Virus record (IMG/VR): IMGVR_UViG_3300009011_000001
Location: 1-64,000 of that record
Reading direction: 5' to 3' (one strand)
Source of the DNA: a virus
DNA: 64,000 bases
The first letter of the stretch is position 1. Each line of letters begins with the position of its first letter. Positions 34,698 through 42,706 of this stretch are shown piece by piece. A program made the translations under genes and the position numbers. The notes under the pieces were generated by a model. That model was given only the letters and a program-made list of their open reading frames with translations, was not told the DNA's origin and did no database searches.

Positions 34698-35159
34698 ATG
34701 TCGACCAAAGAAATTTCCCCACGTACTCGTGAAATTGCTGATGCACTGAAAGTAGGCGGTTCCGTCAACGCTACCACCGGTCAAACCGACCTGCCGGCCC
34801 ACGCCGACGTCTTCGACAAATACCTGGCCAGCGGCGTAACCATGGACCTCGTTCTGAGCGTTCAAGACGCCACGATCGAATACGCTGAAGCGACCACCCT
34901 GGCCGTCGGCGAGCTGCAGCAAGAAGCCATGGAACAAAACCCTGAGCTGCAGAAAGGCCAGGCTACCGTGAAGTTCGGCCACAGCAGCATCGAAACCAGC
35001 TACCGCCGCAAAGCCTCCGGCACCGCCATGGGCAAAGAGTGGGCCAAATACGGCATCGCCACCACCGACGTGCTGATCGCTTCCGGCCGCAAGAAAGGCG
35101 GTTACAACACCGTCGTCTCCTACCTGGGCGATGAAGCCGCGAAGGTTTTCGCGAACTAA
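34698..35159 (+). CDS. Hypothetical protein, 153 residues, probably highly expressed
   Basis: ATG 34698 with AAGGA. Codons are almost exclusively C- or G-ending (ACC, GGC, CTG, GCC), more biased than most genes nearby, which suggests high expression. The protein is soluble and ends in a basic Gly/Lys segment (SGRKKGGYNTVVSYLGD). A charged centre (NPELQKGQATVKFGHSSIETSYRRKASG) could contact nucleic acid or a partner. There is a long leader and its own terminator. No family recognised. Confidence 0.78.
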   Translation: MSTKEISPRTREIADALKVGGSVNATTGQTDLPAHADVFDKYLASGVTMDLVLSVQDATIEYAEATTLAVGELQQEAMEQNPELQKGQATVKFGHSSIETSYRRKASGTAMGKEWAKYGIATTDVLIASGRKKGGYNTVVSYLGDEAAKVFAN

Positions 35160-35171
35160 GCGAAACGTTCA

Positions 35172-35200
35172 ATACAGCTGGGGGCCAACCCCAGCTGTAT
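35172..35200 (+). terminator. Hairpin of the CTGTAT outer-stem family
   Basis: ATACAGCTGGGG / CCCCAGCTGTAT (12 bp, 5-base loop), 12 nt after the stop at 35159, followed by GCCGCAAGGTTTCTTTTT. Terminator, or pausing hairpin ahead of the next gene. Confidence 0.78.
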
Positions 35201-35230
35201 GCCGCAAGGTTTCTTTTTAAGGAATGCCAC

Positions 35231-35569
35231 ATGTCTAACATGCTGATTGTTACTGATGACCTGCCGCTTGCTCACATGTGGGCCAGACCTTACGTCAAAG
35301 AAGGTAAGCAGATCATCATGGTGGACAAGGACACACAGGTAACCTGTGAGGAGAAAGATGAAGTCTTTCTGATTCAAGTGTCCGGGCCACAAAGCAAAAT
35401 GTTCGCCGGAACTTATCTGTCAGAGGAACGGAAACAGAAATGGTTCCATGCCTGCGTGTTCTCTGAGAAAGGTCCTGTTTACACTCAATTCAAATCGGTA
35501 GCTATTCCGCAATTTGAGACCGTGCAAGTAATCGCCGGCGGTCACTCAGTGCAGCTTACCGAACTGTAG
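35231..35569 (+). CDS. Hypothetical protein, 112 residues
   Basis: ATG 35231 with AAGGA. A small beta-rich protein: MLIVTDDLPLAHMWARPYVKEGKQIIMV, then EVFLIQVSG and a C-terminal strand pair (ETVQVIAGGHSVQLTEL). It contains two cysteines but no metal-site pattern. It lies 9 nt before the next gene, so the two are co-transcribed. Function unknown. Confidence 0.75.
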   Translation: MSNMLIVTDDLPLAHMWARPYVKEGKQIIMVDKDTQVTCEEKDEVFLIQVSGPQSKMFAGTYLSEERKQKWFHACVFSEKGPVYTQFKSVAIPQFETVQVIAGGHSVQLTEL

Positions 35570-35578
35570 GAGAAATTC

Positions 35579-35953
35579 ATGTCTACCGCTTACTCTCGTG
35601 GTGGCGCTCATGTCATCAAACGTCCTCGCCCTGGGATTCAAACTTCTGGTATTGGTTTCGTTACTCAGCTGGAAGACGCTATCTTCAAATCCACGAACGT
35701 GCGTGTCATCATCCGTGTGCCTGGCATGGCGTTGATGAACAAACAGGTCGGTCGGATCTTGAATGAATCGCTGGATCTGAATGCGACCGTTGCTGTCTTT
35801 CGCGATGTACTCAAGAAGATCCTGAAAGACAACGTGATCGACGGTGAAGAAAACAATTACGAGCTGACCAACAAAGATTTCACGTTCCTGTTACCCAATG
35901 GCTGTGTAGCCGACGGGCGCGTTGCGATCAAGAACGCCCAGTGGGGCAAATAG
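35579..35953 (+). CDS. Hypothetical protein, 124 residues
   Basis: ATG 35579 with GGAG. Basic and glycine-rich N-terminus (STAYSRGGAHVIKRPRPGIQTSG), then an alpha/beta core (NVRVIIRVPGMALMNKQVG; KDFTFLLPNGCVADG). No motif recognised. It is the last gene of the small-gene cluster, closed by two hairpins in the convergent gap. Confidence 0.75.
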   Translation: MSTAYSRGGAHVIKRPRPGIQTSGIGFVTQLEDAIFKSTNVRVIIRVPGMALMNKQVGRILNESLDLNATVAVFRDVLKKILKDNVIDGEENNYELTNKDFTFLLPNGCVADGRVAIKNAQWGK

Positions 35954-35962
35954 CAATACCTG

Positions 35963-35999
35963 TCTGGAGCTTCGGCTCCAGATGTCCAACATTCTTTTT
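35963..35999 (+). terminator. Rho-independent terminator (plus strand)
   Basis: TCTGGAGC-TTCG-GCTCCAGA (35963-35982) followed by a T-run just before 36000. It ends the plus-strand cluster 10 nt after the stop at 35953. Confidence 0.85.
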
Positions 36000-36014
36000 T
36001 TTTGTCATGAAACG

Positions 36015-36047
36015 GCATACAGCCCGGCATTGCGCCGGGCTGTATGC
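36015..36047. terminator. Bidirectional hairpin before the tail tube stop
   Basis: GCATACAGCCCGGC / GCCGGGCTGTATGC (14 bp, loop ATTGC) directly after the minus-strand tube gene stop (36055). Nearly the same stem is used at 46650-46682, downstream of the terminase gene. Confidence 0.8.
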
Positions 36048-36054
36048 TTTGTTG

Positions 36055-36918
36055 TTACGGTGTAACCTGGGTACGCTTGAGCTGGTTGATTTGCTCGTGG
36101 AAACCAGTTTGAATCGAACTGATGTTCGAGTCGACAGCCTTGACGAAGTTCGGCTGGTACTGAGGATCGATGTTGCCAACCCGAGCAGCGTCCATGAAAC
36201 CCTTCGCCAGAACGTCCACCGAGTAACCGACCTTCTGGAAACCAGTCCAGGTGAGGTTGTAGGTCACGGTCTCACCGTCGCCCTGCAGGACTTTCTGCGA
36301 GGTGTTCTCGCCGATGTCGTCGCGTGGCCAGAAGTTGGTGATCAGGTAGGAGTTCTGCGGAGTCTGCCACAGGCGATCCGGTTCGTAGAACAGGATGGTA
36401 CCGCCGTACATGTCGGCCAGGTGATCGCTGAACTCGTTGTTGATACCCGACAACAGTGGGTGGATCACGTCCGGGTCGCCGATGGTGTAGCGAACCATGT
36501 CTTCCAGGAAGCGGATGACAGGCTTGCCGTACTTCTCGACGATGGTCGAAGTGACCTGCGAACGCGCACGCGATACACGGGATGGAGTCGAGAAGACCTC
36601 GCCCGAGTTGCCGATTTGCGTGTCCTGTGCAGAGACGTTCAGGGTGCGGTTCAGGCCACCCCAGCCCTGCATCCAGGTTTCGATCAACATCTTGTACGCA
36701 GCGACGTAGGCAGCACCGTTCGGCATCAAAGCCAAAGCAGTCGGCGCCTGAATAACCTTGGCGATGACGTTTGGTTTGATGTAGTCCGTCATCGACGGAT
36801 AGAACTGCATGTCGTCCAGGTACCCGTTAGGGCCCTGTACGGCAAGGTTCGTGACGGGGGCCTGGGCACGCTGACCGTAAGCTTTGTTCGTCAATGTATC
36901 CTTATAGCGAGTGCCCAT
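36055..36918 (-). CDS. Tail tube protein (phiKZ gp30-like)
   Basis: A 287-residue minus-strand protein. ATG 36918 overlaps the sheath stop (TAATG) and GAGG lies just upstream. It directly follows the tail sheath gene, the usual sheath-tube order in contractile phages, and its length is close to known tubes of this group. The sequence is beta-rich in the C-terminal half (TVTYNLTWTGFQKVGYSVDVL) with a typical tube-like EKYGKPVIRFLEDMVRYTIGDP segment. The identity rests on order, size and composition. It forms the inner tube through which DNA and proteins pass. Confidence 0.78.
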   Translation of the reverse strand: MGTRYKDTLTNKAYGQRAQAPVTNLAVQGPNGYLDDMQFYPSMTDYIKPNVIAKVIQAPTALALMPNGAAYVAAYKMLIETWMQGWGGLNRTLNVSAQDTQIGNSGEVFSTPSRVSRARSQVTSTIVEKYGKPVIRFLEDMVRYTIGDPDVIHPLLSGINNEFSDHLADMYGGTILFYEPDRLWQTPQNSYLITNFWPRDDIGENTSQKVLQGDGETVTYNLTWTGFQKVGYSVDVLAKGFMDAARVGNIDPQYQPNFVKAVDSNISSIQTGFHEQINQLKRTQVTP

Positions 36919-38987
36919 TACTCAGCCTCCTCGTTACGGCGGCGTTGCGCGATGATCGTGAGTTTTTCCACGGTCTTCATGTTTTGGCCAGCCATGTTGA
37001 TATCAAGGTGCCACGAGAAGCCACCGGCGTCTTCAGCGTTGTAGTAGGCGTTTGGAGTTACGTCCACACGACCGTCGTACTTGCCGGTAGTTTTGGCGGT
37101 CACCTTGTCGTTCACGTCGTCCAGGAACACGTCGTCTGGAGTCTGGTCATCACCAGCCTGCTCACGCCACACGATGTTGCCGATACGGGTCAGGTTGGCT
37201 GCGATGCAGACGTTCAGGTACGAGTGCAGGATGGAGGTGTGGTTCTCGTGAATCGATTGCACACCAGGCCAGAACAGACGGCTCATGTCGAAACCGATCG
37301 CCAAGTTCAGACCGTTGTTCCAGTCTGGGTAACGCGCCTCGTCGGTACGGAACCGAACGTTGTGATCGCGATAACGAGTGATGACGGTTTTCTCACCTTT
37401 GCCGAAAGCTGCGGTAGCTTTCATCTCACCATCTTCCGCACCCATGTACTTGGCACCCAGAATCAGCAGGTACTCCAGGAACGGAACCATGCCATCGTAG
37501 TCGTCATTGATCAGGTAACCTGCGTTACCGACCAGCGCGAAACGAGTGGATGGGGTGCCGAAGTTGGCGCTTTCCTGCAGACTGCGGAAAGTCGAGCGCA
37601 GAGTGATCGCGATCGAGCTATCTTCTTCCGGCGTGTTCAGGCGCTTGGTCACGTCCTGAGTGCAGACGTGAGGAACTACGTCCGGACGGATGTTGTGGAA
37701 CGCCTTGAACTTCAGCTTGGTGTCGACCGGGAAGCCCGAGTCCCAGACCGAGTCGTACGGCATCAGAGCGATCGATGCAAACGGCACATCGGAAGCGCTG
37801 AGGTCGGTCAGCAGGGTGTCGACAGCGGTGTTGTAGGCCGCTACGCTGGTGTCGCCGTCGGAACCGCCAACCATGTAGTGGTTCGAAGCTTCGCCGAACA
37901 GCAGGCCGCCTTTGTCCGGACCTTCAATCACGAGGCTGTGGTACGGATGGCCGTTGATGTCCACACCGGTCAGGAAGTTGAACATGTTGATGTCGCTGAA
38001 CGCGTTACCGGTGTGAGCGGTTTCGGCAGCGGTCAACAGTTCCAGCAGCTCGGTGATCGAGTCGTTGTAAACGTGCAGGTCTTTCAGCGGACCGAAACCG
38101 GTGAAGGTTGCCGGATCGCGCGACTCGTACGAAGGCAGCACCACTTTGTCGGCCGAGTACTGGACGTTGGTCGATTTGTTGATGGTGCCTTTCTTGAACG
38201 TGAAGTCCAAGGTCGGCGCACTGTTGGTGGTGCGAATCAGAGTCGGAGTCGACAGCGCATCAGCGCGCTGCACGAACTGCAGGGTGTACACGAAAGACTG
38301 AATGGCCTCGTGAACGGATTCGTCGGCAGGGTTGCTCGAGTTGATGGTACGTGCCATCAGGCGAGTGCCCAGGTTGCTACCTTTCTCGCCTTCGAAGCGA
38401 GCCAGCTGATCCAGCACTGGATACAGATCCGAAGCAGCACCATCGATCGACGATACCAGAGCGCCTTCAGATTTCGAAGCAGCACCAAAAGTCGATTCAC
38501 CGGTAGTGCCGTCAACGGTCACTTCGGTTTTACGCCATTGCAGGCGGAAGCCTTTAATGGTGTCGCCAGTCGGGATCTTGTTACCGGCCTGGTCGAGCTT
38601 CAGGCTGTTATCCGCGTTACGCTCGTACAGCGGAATATCGTCCGCGACGACGTCAGCACCGAAACGGCTGGAGGCTTGCTTGGCGCCCGGCATCTTGATG
38701 CGGACGGTCAGAGCCTTACCAGTGTTCTGCAGTTGAGCACGCAGGAACTGAGACTGGTGGTTGAAATACTTCGACAACGGCTGGAGCGTTTGATCGCCGT
38801 AATAAGTTGCAACAGCAGCGGCGTCAACGTAACGCGCACGGTCGTATTCGCCCCACGGAGCATTCACCAGAAACAGTGGCAAACGGATCGGGAGGCTTTC
38901 AGCTGGAGCGACAATGGGTACCGGCGAATCGTCTTTGATACCCTGGTTGATTACACGAGGCAACGAGCTACTCGTTGGTACAGTCAT
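36918..38987 (-). CDS. Contractile tail sheath protein (phiKZ gp29-like)
   Basis: A 689-residue protein. ATG 38987 (MTVPTSSSLPRVI) is chosen because GGGAG lies 8 nt upstream; the frame is open to 39029 without a better start. Length fits phiKZ-type sheaths. A serine/proline N-terminus ends RVINQGIKDDSP. The C-terminal region contains the conserved-looking DHNVRFRTDEARYPDWNNG followed by NLAIGFDMSRLFWPGVQSIHEN and a helical end with R-rich tail (IIAQRRRNEE), as in sheath subunits where the C-terminus reaches the tube. It is the outer contractile layer of the tail. Divergent from 39134, with a palindrome in the gap. Confidence 0.9.
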   Translation of the reverse strand: MTVPTSSSLPRVINQGIKDDSPVPIVAPAESLPIRLPLFLVNAPWGEYDRARYVDAAAVATYYGDQTLQPLSKYFNHQSQFLRAQLQNTGKALTVRIKMPGAKQASSRFGADVVADDIPLYERNADNSLKLDQAGNKIPTGDTIKGFRLQWRKTEVTVDGTTGESTFGAASKSEGALVSSIDGAASDLYPVLDQLARFEGEKGSNLGTRLMARTINSSNPADESVHEAIQSFVYTLQFVQRADALSTPTLIRTTNSAPTLDFTFKKGTINKSTNVQYSADKVVLPSYESRDPATFTGFGPLKDLHVYNDSITELLELLTAAETAHTGNAFSDINMFNFLTGVDINGHPYHSLVIEGPDKGGLLFGEASNHYMVGGSDGDTSVAAYNTAVDTLLTDLSASDVPFASIALMPYDSVWDSGFPVDTKLKFKAFHNIRPDVVPHVCTQDVTKRLNTPEEDSSIAITLRSTFRSLQESANFGTPSTRFALVGNAGYLINDDYDGMVPFLEYLLILGAKYMGAEDGEMKATAAFGKGEKTVITRYRDHNVRFRTDEARYPDWNNGLNLAIGFDMSRLFWPGVQSIHENHTSILHSYLNVCIAANLTRIGNIVWREQAGDDQTPDDVFLDDVNDKVTAKTTGKYDGRVDVTPNAYYNAEDAGGFSWHLDINMAGQNMKTVEKLTIIAQRRRNEEAE

Positions 38988-39008
38988 GGATGTTACTCCC
39001 GAGAGTGA

Positions 39009-39022
39009 GTTCTGCGCAGAAC
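39009..39022. promoter_or_regulatory. Perfect 14-bp palindrome between sheath and divergent virion genes
   Basis: GTTCTGCGCAGAAC is a perfect palindrome in the 146-nt gap between the divergent starts at 38987 and 39134. No loop and no U-tract: it looks like a dimer-protein binding site rather than a terminator. Confidence 0.5.
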
Positions 39023-39133
39023 CTTTCAAGGATGGTATGGTCAGCTGCCTCCAGAAGGAGTCAGCATACTATTTTATTTTCCACATGGTGCATTTGGTAA
39101 CTATTTATAACGCGTACGCAGGAGACGAGAGCT

Positions 39134-40033
39134 ATGTTCGAAACCCCATACCAGACGACCCCATGTGCAAGGTTCGTCATGGAAAAAACCAATGCGGGTA
39201 TTCGCCGTTTGGAAATCGAGGATAAACTGCTCACACTGGAGGGTTCTTTAACTGGTGTTAAAGCTGTACCTCCTGGCGAGCAGGGATTCCCTCCCTTCGG
39301 CCAACCCATTACCTCCAAGCAGATTCCAACGCTTGAGGCACCATGTGTTATCGATGGCCGTCAACTGTTTCGTGCCGACGGAAGACCCGTCCTGCAGAAC
39401 GTTGTAGACCACGCAATCCTGAACGCTGACCTTACCAACCTTTGGTTCCGTGACGGTGCGCCATTTCGGAAAGACCTGTTGAACCTAGGTCAGTTCCCCA
39501 TCAAAGTATTCACCAATTGGATCGGCAATCGGATCTCCCTTGGCCTGACATTGGACTTCGGCCAGACCAGCATCGTCAAAGCGATGCTGAGTGTTTACTA
39601 CATCCAATTGTGTACACCTCTGTCAGACCATCCTACTTCTGAAGAGTTGGAGCGCCTGATTATCCGTGCGGCTCGCTCGGTTCCAGGGGTGGATGCAACA
39701 ACACTGGAAAACGTACTCGGTGAAATTCCGAAGCTTACGGATCTGAAGAGTTTCACTGACTGGGTACACGCCCGTCTGGACACTCCTCGTTCCGAACAGC
39801 TGAACGTCGGCTTCCTTTATACGGCTCTTGGCTTCAGCTGGGGTGTGCAGTACCGCGAGATGGTGGCGATCGCTTTGGAGTATCCGCCTACCTTTATCGC
39901 TCTTCTTTTCTCCTCGGTTAATGACCGTGGGTTCAAGAAGACGAGTCTCGGCAAGACTGTTGAAACACTCACCTCCCGCAACGAAGACCATGAATTCATC
40001 AAGAACGTGAATCACCTTATCGGCCGGAGATAA
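39134..40033 (+). CDS. Virion-type protein, 299 residues (phiKZ gp28-position)
   Basis: ATG 39134 with AGGAG. Soluble protein with an N-terminal Pro/Gly region (VPPGEQGFPPFGQPITSK), a beta-rich middle (NWIGNRISLGLTLDFGQTS) and helical C-terminus. It is divergent from the sheath and heads a plus-strand run of two large proteins and terminase. The order terminase - three structural genes - sheath - tube matches the phiKZ gp25-gp30 region from memory, so it is probably a tail or neck component. Exact role unknown. Confidence 0.72.
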   Translation: MFETPYQTTPCARFVMEKTNAGIRRLEIEDKLLTLEGSLTGVKAVPPGEQGFPPFGQPITSKQIPTLEAPCVIDGRQLFRADGRPVLQNVVDHAILNADLTNLWFRDGAPFRKDLLNLGQFPIKVFTNWIGNRISLGLTLDFGQTSIVKAMLSVYYIQLCTPLSDHPTSEELERLIIRAARSVPGVDATTLENVLGEIPKLTDLKSFTDWVHARLDTPRSEQLNVGFLYTALGFSWGVQYREMVAIALEYPPTFIALLFSSVNDRGFKKTSLGKTVETLTSRNEDHEFIKNVNHLIGRR

Positions 40034-40036
40034 CCA

Positions 40037-42661
40037 ATGGTCAGTTCAACCGACTTCCTGGTGGACGACGCCTATCGTCGAGTCTGGTGCAGTCCTGAAC
40101 AGGATCGTCAGAAGATCGTAGGTCCAACCAGGATCAGCAAACGCCAAGGCGCGATCGGCAACACCAAGATCGGCATGCGACAGTACAACATGCCTACGAC
40201 TGGCGAGTGGTACCACCTGTTCATGATCGGCGATCTGCTTCCTGAGCAAGTCGGGATGAACAACATTGTTGACAAGTGGGTGTCGGTGGAAGCGCACTGC
40301 AATTCCACCTCCCTGCTGATTGACGTGTACATCGATAAGGGTCTGCGCGTTCCGGCCAGTCGGGCGTATTTCCTTTACACCGGCAATGGCGCACTGATCC
40401 TTGCGATCCTCGATACTCAGAAGATCGCTCACTTCGGCCTTGTTCAACCATGGATCCGGTGGCGCAGCAACGCGTGGTTCGATGGCGATCAGGTTCCAAA
40501 GAATGGCGGCATTGAGATCTCGGGCATCACGCCAAAGACCGAAGCCGAGTTCTACACGTATCAGGCTAAGTGGCGTGCAGCCAAAGCCAAGCTGGGTTAT
40601 ACGTGGGCATTTGTAAACGGAGTTCGTGCCAGAGACCTGAACCTCACCACGCTGACTCTTGGCGATCACCTGGAGTACGTGCGCGATGCCTCAGTTAAGG
40701 AAGTCCTGGAAATCCCTGTCAAAGACCTCAAAAGCTTCGACAGCATTTTGGATAATAAAGGAAAGTATTTACTACCTCGTCCTGGGCTCGGCACTGTTAT
40801 CGATTTTTCTGATGACATCGACATCTACGTCCTGAACTATCTGCAGCCTGCTCGCTACATCGGCTACTACTACAACCAGAACCAAATCGATGCCGTTCGC
40901 AACGTTACTCATCGTGACTACGCGATTGGTCAGATGTACCTGAGAAAAGGCATCGAGGAATACTGGCAGTGGAGCTACCTCAAGGACCTGCGGATTGAAG
41001 TGATCGTTCGCCATTCCGGCTGGATCCGTGAATTGGCAGATGAAGCGCATCGAATCAAAGAGCTGTTCAAGCTTGATGAAGACAAGCGTATCGATGTCAT
41101 GCTGCGGACCAGTGATGGCGTGGATGTGTGGCGTGCCGCTAACCTTGAAGCCAGTGCATATCCTGAACTGATGCGTGCAGAGCAAGGCGATATCACTCGG
41201 CAGATGGTGGAAGATGCCTACGGCTATAACGCCATCAGTCGCCTCATTGGCGATACGCCGGTCAAGATCACCGCGAGCCAGAAGTGGATCCCTCTGCCGT
41301 TTGGTTTGATCGGTTTGTCTACGGTCTACGAGTACGATCAGGCTGGTTTGATGATCGGCTGGTACATCCACGATAACTCGATTGAATATCCGGTGCGCAG
41401 TGATCGTTGCCGCTACATCGAAGCATACGTGGGGGTTGGTGGTGTCGGTCTGTCTACTGTTTACAATCAGAAGACTGTGCCATTGGATCCGGCAGTTGAT
41501 TACCGCTTCTACATTTCCAACATCGTCAACGGCGTTCCTCTGAACAACTGGAGTGACTGCACTGGCGATCTGTCGAAGTACTCAATCGCTAACGGTGTGC
41601 TCACCTGGGCTGTGGATCTTCGAACCCACAACGTTGCCGTGAAGAACAACAAGGACTTCCTGTCGTACTCGTTCGATGTCAACTATCGTGACGACTTGTT
41701 GGCTTTCTCGATCAACGTCGATGAGATCAAAGTGGGCACCACGCCCGCCCCGGGTATCATGGATATCCCGCCGGGCGAGTTCGATCTGTTCATGAACGAA
41801 TACGGTTTGGTTGAAGGTATTGACTATTACGTTGACTGGCCGATGATTTGCGTCTGCGCCAAGAACTACATGGTTGATGGCCCTATCCAGAAGTTCACCG
41901 CTCGTGGACGTGGCTTCCCGCACAAAGACCTGTCTCGCTATCCAGCCAAGGACTTTGGGTTCGTGAAGTACGGTGAGCTGAGCCACAACAGCCGATTCAA
42001 CGTACGCGATGACAAGGTCACTCGTATCGAGATCGGTGGGCGTTTGTATAGCCGTGATGAGGTGGGCTTTACTGAGGATGGAACGAAGGTGTCTGTGGAC
42101 GTGCGAAACGGTACGCCTTACAAGATCACTCACCCGGTTATCCCGATGATGGGACTGACGGTGAAGGACACCTACACGTTGCTGGCTGAGGCTGAGGCTA
42201 CGGATAAGGCGGTGGAAGATTATCTCACCATCGGTATTCCTGAACCCGTTGAGCCAAACCCCGATGCCATCGTCAACGGCTGGTATCCGGTCTTCAGCCC
42301 ATTCGCTACCAAGCTCATCTTCGACATGCTTAACGGCATCTTGCTGATGGACGAGTTCAAGGACGAATACTCCAAGGACTGGCTGAAGCAGCGTCTGGTT
42401 GGTTACACCTGGATCCTGCCTTTCGATCCAACGCTCAAAAATGTGGATAAGGAATATGTCATCATCCATCCGCATCCAGAGAATGATGTGATCGAATTGA
42501 CCGTCTATCAGTACCGGCTGTTGCAGCGGGCGATTGATGTTTTCCTTGGTGGGGGTATCGAACTCAACCGTCGACTGGTCATTGTCGAGGAAGGGTTTGA
42601 GCACTATCAAGAAGATCACCCGCATCCTCACCGCACTTGGGAAGAGCTGGGTCTTTCTTAA
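40037..42661 (+). CDS. Large virion structural protein, 874 residues
   Basis: ATG 40037 with GGAG, 3 nt after the previous gene. A large soluble protein dominated by beta-type segments and aromatic residues (ARYIGYYYNQNQIDAVRNV, YRFYISNIVNGVPLNNW), typical of tail or baseplate structural proteins. No enzymatic motif. The last residues are His-rich (HYQEDHPHPHRTW). It lies between the sheath and terminase genes in the conserved structural block. Assignment as virion component is by size, composition and synteny. Confidence 0.74.
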   Translation: MVSSTDFLVDDAYRRVWCSPEQDRQKIVGPTRISKRQGAIGNTKIGMRQYNMPTTGEWYHLFMIGDLLPEQVGMNNIVDKWVSVEAHCNSTSLLIDVYIDKGLRVPASRAYFLYTGNGALILAILDTQKIAHFGLVQPWIRWRSNAWFDGDQVPKNGGIEISGITPKTEAEFYTYQAKWRAAKAKLGYTWAFVNGVRARDLNLTTLTLGDHLEYVRDASVKEVLEIPVKDLKSFDSILDNKGKYLLPRPGLGTVIDFSDDIDIYVLNYLQPARYIGYYYNQNQIDAVRNVTHRDYAIGQMYLRKGIEEYWQWSYLKDLRIEVIVRHSGWIRELADEAHRIKELFKLDEDKRIDVMLRTSDGVDVWRAANLEASAYPELMRAEQGDITRQMVEDAYGYNAISRLIGDTPVKITASQKWIPLPFGLIGLSTVYEYDQAGLMIGWYIHDNSIEYPVRSDRCRYIEAYVGVGGVGLSTVYNQKTVPLDPAVDYRFYISNIVNGVPLNNWSDCTGDLSKYSIANGVLTWAVDLRTHNVAVKNNKDFLSYSFDVNYRDDLLAFSINVDEIKVGTTPAPGIMDIPPGEFDLFMNEYGLVEGIDYYVDWPMICVCAKNYMVDGPIQKFTARGRGFPHKDLSRYPAKDFGFVKYGELSHNSRFNVRDDKVTRIEIGGRLYSRDEVGFTEDGTKVSVDVRNGTPYKITHPVIPMMGLTVKDTYTLLAEAEATDKAVEDYLTIGIPEPVEPNPDAIVNGWYPVFSPFATKLIFDMLNGILLMDEFKDEYSKDWLKQRLVGYTWILPFDPTLKNVDKEYVIIHPHPENDVIELTVYQYRLLQRAIDVFLGGGIELNRRLVIVEEGFEHYQEDHPHPHRTWEELGLS

Positions 42662-42667
42662 ATCCAC

Positions 42668-42687
42668 ATGGGGGTGAAAGCCCCCAT
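42668..42687 (+). terminator. Hairpin between structural genes
   Basis: ATGGGGG-TGAAAG-CCCCCAT (7-bp stem), 7 nt after the stop at 42661. No U-run. Its position argues that the in-frame ATG inside it (42668) is not the start of the next gene. Confidence 0.6.
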
Positions 42688-42706
42688 CGTACCGAGTCAA
42701 ATAGAC

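Noticed and set aside
36894-39008. Plus-strand ORF of 704 codons over the sheath gene
   Set aside because: Antisense shadow of the tail sheath. It reads as low-quality sequence and lacks a ribosome site.
42668-42706. Alternative start at ATG 42668 for the 572-residue virion protein
   Set aside because: The ATG is inside a perfect hairpin and has no ribosome site; 42707 fits better, though its own site is weak.
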